DNA of 64,000 nt from Uloborus plumipes (lineage: Eukaryota > Arthropoda > Arachnida > Araneae > Uloboridae). Shown here piece by piece: positions 1-12,000 of the stretch; the stretch's first letter is position 1, and every line of letters begins with the position of its first letter. The translations under genes and the position numbers were made by a program. The stretch lies in contig JAXGGA010004446.1 in assembly GCA_038373865.1 (NCBI GenBank), positions 1 to 64,000 of the forward strand, in the 5' to 3' direction. The notes beneath the pieces were generated by a model. The model was not told the DNA's origin. It made no database searches and saw only the letters and a program-made list of their open reading frames with translations.

Positions 1-1106
1 AAAAAATAACTATCTTCAAATTCTAAAAAAGATGCTCATTAACCCCCCCCCCCCCACCATATAATTATTTTATCTCTCTAAGAAACTCTAAAGAACGATG
101 CCTTGATTGGCAGAAACTTTCCAAATTATTTTACATGTTCCTTCATATTCTATTCTTTCTTCAACCAGGGACTCAGTGGAAGAGTAGTGGAAGCATTTGC
201 TTCCACTACTCCACACTGGAAGGATTTCAGGAGGTTTTGAACTCGACTCCCAATTTTGCCTGTGGTGTCTTTCCTCTCTCTCTTGGATGTTGATCTTTTA
301 GTGGGATTGTGTGAATAAATACAGCAATATAATAACCATTTGTGTCGCAAGGTGTTAAATTATTTGAAATAAAAGGCAAAAACATAATGAGTGGGTTCAC
401 TTAATCATCCAGACATAGATTTTATAGTCAAAATTATTTTTTCATCAATTTCTTTCACAGGGGGGGGGGTCCTCATTTGACCCCTCCCCCCCCAGTCAAG
501 GACATGAAAAAAAATTGGTTTATTGATGCAAAAAGTTAAATATGTTACAAAAACGTGATTAAATACCTCAGGTAAAATAAAAAAATCAGCTGACTGTTTC
601 AGTTGTCATAAAAAAGTTTAAAACATTTTATAAAAATTCAGTTTTGATTTTAAAATTTGAAATGAGTTGGACAACAAATTGAGACAACAGAAATAGATAA
701 TGTTGTATTCTGCCACGTATTTGTATTGAATAAACTTAAAAGAAAAGAGCTCTTAAATTTAATTCAAAAAATTGAAAAAAAAAAAGATTTTTTTTTTATT
801 TAGTGGTTTTGCGCCGCAAAAACCGCGCATTAAAGGGTTTTCAGCAGCTGTGTGAGATAATGACAAACAGAGACATTTTTGCCGCCAAGAAGAGAGTATA
901 AAAATAAAAACATTTAAATAATGCTAATTTTCATGTGTCGTGCATAATCATTTTGATAGCTAGTATACCATTCTGAAAAAAATAAAGTTATTTATTTATG
1001 AATGTAATTTATCTGAATATGAGAATTCTTAATATCGAAAAAAAAAATGCTCAGAAGGAATTCACCAGCAGCTGCTTTGAGCTTATGTTGGATTTTTCTT
1101 TTATAG
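1..1106. other. Upstream intron sequence, no exon seen
   Basis: AT-rich non-coding sequence ending in the TTATAG acceptor of the first visible exon. It belongs to the intron that splits the Ig2 domain, so the missing 5' exons of the receptor lie outside the window. It holds runs of C and G (near 43-55 and 463-494) and a short perfect hairpin at 182-211. I see no coding exon on either strand. Confidence 0.6.
182..211. repeat. Perfect 14-bp hairpin
   Basis: Arms 182-195 (GAGTAGTGGAAGCA) and 198-211 are exact reverse complements with a 2-base loop. It may be the core of an old inverted-repeat element. No flanking target duplication is evident. Confidence 0.5.
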
Positions 1107-1310
1107 GGAAACCTTCACCCTCACTCCTTTGGTACAAAGGGCGAAAAGTGATTGATGACAGCTACGAAATGATGTCTCCATTGATCATACGTAACGAACT
1201 AGTTCTTCCCAAGTTACAAAGAAAGGACCTCATGTCTACACTCTCTTGCCAAGCAGCGAACAATGACATTTCAAACCCAGTACAGAGCTCCATATCGTTG
1301 GATATGAATT
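1107..1310 (+). CDS. Sidestep-like exon: C-terminal half of Ig2
   Basis: Acceptor TTATAG/GG, donor T/GTGAGT. The first two bases complete a split codon. It reads GKPSPSLLWYKGRKV (the Ig tryptophan strand), then LVLPKLQRKDL and STLSCQAANND (the second Ig cysteine), and ends SLDMN with one base of the next codon. The N-terminal half of this Ig domain, with the first cysteine, must lie on an exon upstream of the window. A longer open frame from the ATG at 998 runs through the intron and is not taken as a start. Confidence 0.85.
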
Positions 1311-4300
1311 GTGAGTACTTATAGTTGAGGTATACTTTGAAGTAGATAAAGTTTTTGAAAAGTTTAGATTTTCGTGAAAAAAAAAAGGTACTCTTGCAAA
1401 CCCGTATGTATCTTGCTGAAAATGATATGATAGGGAAATCAATATGAAATACGAAGTTAACACTTTCAGGTCTGAGCATTTTCGACCGCGCATCTCCTTC
1501 CAGACTGGGGGTTTTTGTCGCTTTTCGTGATTTAAAAAAAAAAAAAAATACTTGAAAAAAGTTAAGGCTGGTAATTTTAACTTTATTAAATACTTCAAAA
1601 TGTTTTCTTTCATGATGAAAGACCTATTTAAGTGAAACAACAATTAATATTTAGTAAGAAATTGTCGAAAAATGCATGTTTGGAACTTGAAAAAAAAGTT
1701 CAGCGTAGGAAAATATCATTTTTGACCACAAAAATATCCACAAATTTAATTAAAAACTTACCCAAATCTTGAACAAATATTTTAAAAAAGATTTCATTTT
1801 CAAATACACATTATTTTGCAAAATTTGCTTTGATGTGGTACATTTCAAAACACAGATTTGCACTGTCGCACGCTTGCACTAACTCGTATAAGCCTCGATT
1901 CTATAGCGTCTCCTGCAGTTAATTCTGATTGGTGGTGCCATCTATATTTTTTTAAGAAAGTAAAAGGTCCATAGATAATATCTAAAAAGGATTGAAATAA
2001 AAAAAAACCCGTATTTTCACAGCAACAGTAGCTCAAACTTGACCCCGAGCTGAGCTCGGGCTTATACCAGAAAGTGTTAAAATATGTACAGGAATTTACT
2101 TATGCGTAGCAAAATACAATATTGAATTATTCGAATTGTAAGCATGTCATATTCTTCTAGCCCTTCATAGTATTTGATTTGTTTCGAGAAGAATTTGTTG
2201 AAGGGTGTAAGTATTATTTTTTATTTTGAAAATATTTGAATTTGTTTATTGCATTAAATTTAGTGATTAATTCTTTATAATATATTCATTATAAGATTTA
2301 ACTTCTATGTTTCATTTTTAAAAACGTGTTTTCAATACTTCTAAAATTTTAAATAGAAGCTTCTACGGTATGAAGTAAAATGTGTGTACTTAGAAAATTA
2401 GTGCAACAAAAGCTCTCCTTTCCTTCCCCTAAAAATGAAGAAAGATTTCGAAATGCATTTTAGGATTTTTGTTTCATGAAACACAACATATAAAGACGAT
2501 GAACAGATGTAGCCTAAAAATAAAAATTTATGTCTCTAGACTAAATGTTAACCAGAAAAATTAATTTATTACTTAAACTCGAATGGCATTTTTTATTTTT
2601 TATCCTTGATATCATATATTTAAAAACATAGAATCGTTGCCTCAAAAGTGTTCATTTGAATACTAATGATTATCAGGAGTTCTTCAAGTTTAGTTCTAAA
2701 TTTTAAATACCACATAACTTTTCGTTGCCAACTGAGAAATTAAAGGCTTTTGCTTGGACAGTTTTGATTAGGAATATTTAAATGTACCGTATTTACTATG
2801 CTAAAAATAATTTAATATTGAAACCAATACGAAAAACAAAGTAAAACAATATTTACAGTGCGAAAAATGTTAACCGATGTAATTAAAGCTTGATTACGCA
2901 AGAAAAAAAGTGTCTTCGGCCGAACAAAACACAATAATTTATTATTATAATTAAAAACATGCATAACATTTTTTGTATTTCAAATATTAAAACTTTCTTT
3001 TTATTTGCATTATGTCCAATAATAAATTATTTTTAATACCATACTATAAACGAATTCCCATTTCTAAAACGTAAAATTTTCTGTTTACATGCAAAGATTA
3101 AAAATAAATATGTATACACAGTACGTAGACATATCTGTATGTGGTACATCAGCTTGAATTCTATTTGGAAATTCTATTTTATACTTATTACATACGCTCA
3201 AAGTTATATCGTTTTTTCAGTTCAATAATTCTTCAGATCCTTTTATTCAAGAGGCAAATTAAATTCCGAGCTAAAAAATAAAATTGTTGCTAAAAAAACA
3301 GGTCCATGAGATGAAAATCTTTTGTTGCTAGGTCACGACTTTCACTTTCGATTGTTTTTCTATTGGCAAGGGAAACAATCCGTGTTTCCAATAATTTACG
3401 TTTCAAACCCATTCGAAACGTAAAATATTCTGACAGTTCTCGACCATTAACATTTTATTTTCTCCCAGGCGTATTTGCTCTCTGATACAGAGTTTATTAA
3501 AATAAAAATGCTCAGTTGATACTATTTTGGTTTATATCTGTCATATTTGGTTTGTCCAAAAATGTACACTAGTTATTTCAGTCATTTAGGAAAGTTATTC
3601 AAAATACCGAAAAGTCGGGTTACTTGGACCCACAAGGAGGTTACTTGAGCCCACAGTGAAATCATAAAATCTGGGTTTGGTACTAGCATTAGAGCCTGCA
3701 GAGTGCTTCTACCAAGAGGAGAAACGAGGAACTACGTGCAAGTCTTCAACTAATAAGTACCAAACCTAGATTTTATCATTTTACTGTAATGGGCTCAAGT
3801 AACCCCATAGGGTTCAAGTAACCCGACTTTACGGTACTTTAAAGGTTAAATGTATACATTTAAGACATTCGAAATTTGCATTATCTTTAGACGCCAATAA
3901 ATAAATGAAAAAAATTTAAGAAGAAGTAAAACATAGGAAAATCATAGAAGGTCACCCAGATCAGGTATTGCCACAGGGTGTTCCAAAATGTATAAAGTAA
4001 CTATTTTATGTTTTTGATGTCAATGATGACTTTTCCGGTGAATACTGAATTCCTAGAAATAAATAATAAACAATATGGAAACACTGACTTTGAAAGAACA
4101 TTTATTTATCGTTAGATAAATTCATGAGAATAATCGAATAATGCTGCTATTTGACGGGAAAAGTCCCGATTTAAAAAGACACCTAGTGAAGTAGTGAAAA
4201 CGCGGCAAGTACACTGCAAAAATGAATGTTGTATTTACAGTATACTACAGTTAATTTTATAGAAATAAACTGTAAAAATTGCTAATTTTACAGTAATAAG

Positions 4301-5946
4301 CTGTAAACTTTCTATTTTTATAGTATTAAACTGTGAAATTACTAATTTTACAGTAATAAACAGCAAGATTGCTCATTTGACAGTTTAAACTGGAACCTCT
4401 ACTGCCAGTATTATACTGTTGTTTTTACAGGATAATACAGCTAAATTATACGGCAATAAACTGTAAAACTTCTAACTTTACAGTAAGAAACTGTAAAATT
4501 GCTAGTTTTACAGTTTATTATTGTTTATTTTACAGTTTTAAATTGTAGCCATGACTGTTAGTTTTATACTGTAAAAACAACGGTTCGTTTTTTTGTATTG
4601 TAATCATTTTGACACACTCATTTGGCTTAAACACTCTCACAGAAATATAAAGATTGGAAAGTTTCTATGTTTCGCTATATTATTTTAATAATAACAATAA
4701 AAATACTATTTAAAACATTACTAGTAAAATAACCAAAAAAGAACAACCGATACGATTCGGGTAATGTGCACACAAAGTATCATATCAAACCACTACCGTG
4801 ACTGAATACCCGAGGACAGAAAATCAAATCTACAGTTTGCACAAATAAACTTAATGATTTTGAGAGGCTATCATTTTCTAATTATTATTCTTCCTATGCT
4901 GTTAAAGTAATTGCGGTACCATTTGCACATAATACTTATCGTGTCATTTGCATTACACTCAACTATATTAATTGTGTTTCCAGCATGTAAGTGGCATTTT
5001 CTACCAAAAAAAACTTCGTGTGCGGTTATGCTTACTTCACACGATAGTCTTATTAGGTAAAACAACGTATTACTGGTTCAAATATAAGCGTAACAACCGA
5101 TAAATATAGTTGTTGAACATAGGATCATTTAAGGGGTTACAGTACCTTTCTAACAAATTTCTTTAATTTAAGTGAAAAAGTTAATTCTTTGAAATATTTG
5201 TTTCTGCACTTGTTTAAAAATCAATAATTTATTTTCAAACATCAAAAATTTTGAAAACTTTTTTTGAAAATTTGAAAAATGTAAGAAAATTTCAGTTTTT
5301 TTAAAACCCTAAGGCTTTTTTGTTTCTGCACTAATTTCAAAATTTCTTTTTGCGAAATGATCACAAGGAGAACCTCAACAAATCTGTGCATTCATTTTCT
5401 TATATTTTGATTAGAAAATATTTTGTGACCTTTTATGTAAAAAAATCTTAGAAAATTTTGTTCTTCGAGGTTTGACAAACTCTAAAAATTTTTGTAATTT
5501 ATAAAACGCTTATTCAATGCACAGTTTTGTTAAATATATTATCCTGAGTGCAAAAAATATTGCTTTAAAGTTATATCTTTAATAGAAAAAATTCCTTAGC
5601 ATTTCTAGTAACATAGAAACACTAAAAACTGATCACCGAGAAAAAGCACTTTAAAGTTTGGCTTTTCCATTAGAACACATAGCATGTATGCCTTAAAGTC
5701 ACTCATAACTTTTTAAATAATTTAGCTAGAACAATGCTGTTTTTTTCTGAGTGTTTTAAATAACTTTTACTTTTGAAATAAGCAATAAAAATTTTTTTGG
5801 TCTTTTGGTCATTTTTGAGGTACTGTAACCCCTTAAATTAGTTATAGATCCGGTTAGAATTTAAGGATAAAGAAATACTATTCTAGCAAATTTTCTGTAT
5901 TTTTCATCTCTAATTCTTTTTTTTTAATTCAAAAGCACTAAAAGCA

Positions 5947-6006
<60 letters not shown>

Positions 6007-9000
6007 ACATAAATAGAATAATCTGACTCGCTTAATTCATTTTTTGCATGAAATTTTTGACCATTTTCGTTCTTCTCTTTTCCTTTGTTTTTTCCTAAAT
6101 TTAAAATGTTGGCTTTTAATTTCCATATATACACTGCTCGACATTGAAAATGCAACACCAAGAAAGAGTGCTCAGAAATTGATGAAATTTGGTAAGAAGA
6201 CAGAGACAGCATGGAACAATAAGTGATATTTATTTCAAAATAAATAAGCAAAATTTAGAGCGAGGACGGCGTCGGCTCAGTAAGAAGTAGGATCACCGCG
6301 GACAGCGATGTACGAAGAAACACGTCTAGGCATGGAGTCAATGAGCCTGCGGATGGTGTCCTGAGGGATGGCACTCCATTCCCTTTCAACCATTTGCCAT
6401 AGTTCGTCCTCTGAACGAGGCAGTGGCAGGTTCTGCAAACGGCGTCAAATCACGTCCCACTCATTTTCAATTGGTGACAAGTCAGGGGAGTATGGTGGCC
6501 AGGAAAGCATCTGTACACCTCGTAGAGCATGTTGGCTGATTCGAGCACTGTGAGGCCGGGCGTTATCCTGTTGAAAAATTGCATTTGGCAGACCCTGAAG
6601 GTAGGGGATTGCCACTGGCCGCAGTACATTATCTACATATCGTTGGGCCGTCATAGTGCCCCGAATACGAACTACAGGCGATACGGAATTGTATGCAATA
6701 GCGCCCCAAACCATTATGCCACGTTGTCGCGCTGTGGGGCGTTCCACAGTTACTGCCGGATTCGATCTTTCTCCACGTCGACGCCACACACGTATGCGAT
6801 GACTATCGCTGGACAAACAGAAGCGGGATTCATCTGAGAACACTACGGTTTGCCATTCTGCCATCCACGTCGCTCTGGTCCGGCACCATTCCAAACGTTG
6901 GAGTCTGTGCTGTGAGGTCAATGGAAGTCTTCTTAGCGGGCGCCGTGATTGCAGGCCACGTGCAACCAGTCGACCGGAAATGGTTCTGGTCGACACAGGA
7001 ACATCCAGGGTACCTTGCACGTGCTGCAGAATCGACGTACAAGTGACTTGCGGGTCCGCCACAGCTTGTCGGTGAATCCGTCGATCCAAGCGGTCTGACG
7101 TCACTCTGGCTGCACGTGCACCCCTCAATGTGGCTACATTTCCTCTTTCTAACCATCTCCGACACAGCCGATGCACAGTGCGTCACTCTGCGGCTCAGGC
7201 GCATGCGCAGAAGGCGGCGGGGTCTGTCGCCTCGCCAGAGATCGACGATTTCACTCCTAGGAAACCGTACCTTTACTTCACGTGCGTCGGAGAGCTGCGC
7301 ATTTCATATTATTTGCATAACTCAGTGACGTGCGTCTACGGTAAAATTTGCATGAATTTCTGACCACTCCTTCTTGGTGTTGCATTTTCAATGTCGAGCA
7401 GTGTATTTATATGAATGCAAATAACAATGTATTTCAATTTAAGGCAACTCAGTTCAATTCTATTTGGACCAAGAGATTTAACGAAAACTCATGATAATAA
7501 TTATATTATTATTATAATGTATAATCAAATTAATGAATATCCAATCAGGATTAAAATTGCGCAACGAAAAACAGCCTTACGTTATGTTTATGCATGCATA
7601 AGATGAAAAAAAAAAACATTATCATCATTTTAACCGGAAGTTTAATATACATATTAATTTGGAGACAGTTATTAAATTTTAAAAACAATAATTGTTGTAT
7701 TGAAATTTGGAAGCAGCAGATCATATGCGCATTTTCTATTTCCAAAAAAAAAAAAAAAACTGAATTTATTTTATCGTATTGTTTTGCATTCCTATTCAGC
7801 ACGAAAAATAAAGACAAAAGCTTAGATAGTATGCATAGTCTCGTGTTGTTTTAATGCATATTTACAGATATTTCTCCCGGGGAAAATAATAAACTGCAGC
7901 AAAAAAAAAAAAAAAAAAAAGTAATAATAATAATGTCCGACACACGTTTTTCTTTCTTCTACCCTTTGGCATTAAAAATTAGTTCCGTTTTTGCTTGATT
8001 GACGAATTAATTCATAGAAACGCTTTAAAATATACTTCAAAAATCTGATCATCACGCATCATGCTAATTTTTCTTCATATTTTCCAGTTAAACCAGTCTC
8101 CGTCACCATACGAGGGAAAAGAAAACGGCTCTCAGCGGGGAAGATTGTCCAATTTGAATGCGAAGCCAGGGGATCGAGACCCCCTGCTGCCTTAACGTGG
8201 CGGAAAGGAAGCACACGACTCAAAAGCTCGGTGGATAAGATGGTTTCCCAAGGTAACGTCACAACCAGTATACTAACAATGACGCCGACGAGTGAAGACA
8301 ATGGGAAGTTCATCTCGTGCCAGGCGGACAATTTGATGATCCCGGGGAGTGCCATTGAAGACAGCTGGAAGTTAGAAGTGCACTGTAGGTAACATCATGT
8401 TTGCTCTTTCAGGAATATATATTTTGTCAGGAAACGGGGAGGGGGGGGGGGCATTATGGCAATTTTTTCCAATAGAGTATTTTTTAAATTATGTATGCCT
8501 TATTTAGAAATTGCTTTATACGTTTATCCATTTATTGTTATATGTTTTAGTCAGTTTATTTTAAAAATTATTTTTAATCAGTTTAAATATATTACTGAAC
8601 AAGGCGTTTGTTCTCGCTAACAATAAAAATAGTCTTAATAAAACTTTCATTAAAAAAAAAAGAAGTGCATGCACAAAAAGTAACATCATGCTTGTTGTCT
8701 TATTAATATATACTCTGACAAAAAAGGGGGAAAAATATAACGACAATTTTCCACTGAATTATTTTTAATATGGGAATAATGTAGGGATTACTATGTACGT
8801 TTATCTGTGTATATGTTTATATTTTAGACGATTTCTTTAAAAATCTATTTTAAATTTATCTGACTATATAACAGAGAAAACTAAATACAGGCTTCGGTTA
8901 ATAATTAAAATAATCCTATTGAAACATGAATTAGCAAAAGCAGTGCATGCGCCGTAGGTAACCTTATGTTTCTTCTTTCAGGAATATATATTTGTCAAGA

Positions 9001-12000
9001 AAAAAAAACATAATAGTACCTTTTGCTTTAAGGTATTTTTAAGATGCTCAATGATTACTTTAGAGACTGCTTATACGTTTATCAGTTCATCGTTAAGTTT
9101 TAGTCGGTTTGTTTTAAAATTTATTTTAAATTAGTCTAACGGTATAGCTAATAAAAGTTAGCACCACGCAAATATAAATTGAAATGAATTAAATAAAAAG
9201 ATGGGCAGCATGATTATTTTAGTAAGTCGTGTTCATGTTTCCAGATACAATGACATCCCAGTTGCATCATACAAACACATCTAATCATGTATATTCATCG
9301 ATAGGTTAGTCATCATGTTAATATAGATTGCTAATTTATTGCACAAATAAAATGATTTTTCTATGGCAAAATTAACCTCTAGCTTAAGAATATATTACTA
9401 TAAAAGTCATTAAACAGTTTTATTTTTATTATTTTTAATTTTAAAATTAAGTTTCATCAACGAAGCCGTTTCATTAAAAAACTATTCTGATGAGACAAGA
9501 AGTTACATTGTTTTCTATAACCTGGTTTACATTTACGTGAAAGCTTACGGGAGTTTAACTATTTCACTTCCTTTCACTTTAATATTAACTTTCACATATT
9601 AGACAGAATTCGGGATATTTATGAATGAAAATAAACAGCGATGATTATAGGGCCTACGCAGTTCTCTGATTATCAAACTAAGCCTTGGTTACAACTAATA
9701 TTTGTTTAATTTCGTATTCCTTAACTAAGTGAATTACTGTTTATGCTACGCTACTGTTTTTGACAACGATTTTTTTTTTGCCAAACGCAAAGACAAATGA
9801 ACAAATATTTTAGTCTTGAAGAAAGCTATTCTTCCAAGGTAGTTGTAACAATGATTCATCCTCCCTCCCCTTTATTTTTCATTCCGACATTTCTTTGAGT
9901 TCCCCTTCCAGAATAAAAACTTCATTCTGCTTTTATGATCACCAAATTTTGTAACGACTCCTTCTTTTTTCCTCCAACTTTCGTTATCTGTACTCCTATT
10001 GCATTACAAAGAAGAGGCATGTCTTCGAAGATGTAGACCCAGAAGATAGAGTTAAATCGCTTTTTTATGGATGAGCGCCCCATATCATGAACCGTAATCA
10101 ACAACGGAGTACCAGGTTGTGAGGACGGCCTCTCATGATGAAGTGGGAATATAGCGGAGGAACTTTGACTTGTCTTAATGGGAGGAAGATGTAACGATAA
10201 AGATTTGAGAAATCTCCAAAAGGAGGGATCGTTTTTTTTTCAGAAAGTATGGGTCATTGTTTCTTGGGAACTTTTATGAGTTTTAAATGACTATCTATAA
10301 AGGTAGAAATGTTCCTGTTTATCTCTTATTTTATGTATCTCTATATTTTCTTTTAAAAATGTAATACTATTATCGAACACGCAGATATTTAAACGGGTAG
10401 TTTCCGGTAAAAATTACAGTGAAAAGCAAAGTGAGAAAAAATTATGTATTTGTGCTTTAAAAATGTTAATAGAATAGTTTTATTTTTTTATGTTGCCTTT
10501 CATAGAGAACTAAGTGTATTTGTGGTTGATAATTATAGATATTTTTGTAATTTAGAGAGTTTTTACGTAGGTATACAATCATTTTCCGTTTGCAAAGCGT
10601 TTCTGCTGATCCTGCACTCATTTAAGATAATTTGTTTAGGTGTTTTAGATAAAAAAATAGCATTTTCATTGAGATTATGACCAAAGTCCCAAAAGGCATG
10701 ACTCCGTGCTTAATGGAAGCATAATTTTATTTCTAATCCTTTAAATGCTACGATCAAGCATTTTTCTAAATCTAAATTTTTCGTTTATAAATTTGAATTA
10801 CAGCACGTGTTTTTGTTTCCAATTTTAATTTGCATTAAATACATCATTCTCTCATTGACTAATTCGTCTCCATTATCTCATTCCTTTTGATAGTTAACAA
10901 AAGTGTGTTATTATATATTCCTCAGCATTTCAAAAGGAGTGACTATTAAGATATGATTCAATAGGTAGTTACAGACTTTATTTTTTATTGATCAAAGTGC
11001 AAAGTTTTTTTTTTTTCCCACCTGGCTTAAAAACGACTAACATTGATACATAACTTCTTTATTTTAGAAGTCCCTCCACTATTTTAAATAGTTTTAATAC
11101 ACATGTATTGGCATAACGTTGGAGTAAAAAATCTTAATGTATCACATTGTTATCCAAACTTAGGAAATATTTCCCCGAAATACATTCAAGACTAATTAAT
11201 AAGTTGGTTAAAAGCAACCTGGGAAGTTAAGACAATTTTGAACCACGTATTTTGTTTTTAAACAATAAACGTAGTGCAACTTTGGAACAGCTAAAAATCT
11301 TAGCGTTTAGGAACTCTTTTCTTTTATTCTGGAGTGTCAAAAGATTTATTGTATTAAATATTTTATGTTTTATGAACAATTGGTTTAATGTTAGTAACTG
11401 AAAAATATGTATAGACGCTACAAAATTATTTCATTGCATATGACTGAATACAGAAAAAACAAGACATTTGAATAAAAGTTTTGCCAGTACTTTAAGTTCT
11501 AGATCATAATTACTAGTTTATTTACTACTGTATTTGTTTCACATAAAAGTAAATAAACGATGACATTTACTCACTTATTGAATGTTAAAATATTTTCTCC
11601 CACTTTTCCAGATGTTCCACAACTAACCCTTCGCCTTGGAAGTAAACTGCGGCACTCCAATATCCTCGAAGGAAACGATGTTTATTTCGAATGCAATATT
11701 CGGGCGAATCCTTGGGTTTCCGAAACAGGCTGGCGCTTCGAAGGTCATGAATTAGTGACCAATATATCTGCGGGTGTTATAGTGAGCAATCAATCCCTCG
11801 TCCTGCAAAGGGTTCAGCGAAGCAACAGAGGTCGATACAGCTGCACGGCTACAAATGGCGAAGGACAAGGAGAGAGTAATCATGTCTATTTGAGAGTCCA
11901 GTGTAAGTCATTGTTTGTGTATTGCTGTACAATGTATTGCCGGAATGCCGTCGCACAAAACGGTTTTGGTAATTTGTTGAATGTCCTTAAACTTAATGAG

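Larger units (their letters stand above)
1311..8087. other. Intron 1, rich in transposons
   Basis: This 6.8-kb phase-1 intron has donor GTGAGT and acceptor TTTTCCAG. It contains a TTAA-flanked element (1461-2076), a foldback element (3607-3834), an ACAGT-rich element (4212-4600), a second TTAA-flanked element (5133-5832), 54 consecutive A (5952-6005) and a Tc1 copy (6132-7403). The stretches 2081-3600, 4603-5128 and 7406-8087 are AT-rich with nothing I recognise, apart from A-runs near 7745 and 7902. Confidence 0.7.

Noticed and set aside
998..1106. ATG and open frame upstream of the first exon as the gene start
   Set aside because: The residues are Lys/Asn-rich without a signal peptide, a good TTATAG acceptor lies at 1101-1106, and the Ig2 domain would lack its first cysteine. 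It reads as intron.
4871..5065. Minus-strand 64-codon open frame
   Set aside because: No domain, in AT-rich intron sequence, with no splice or promoter support.
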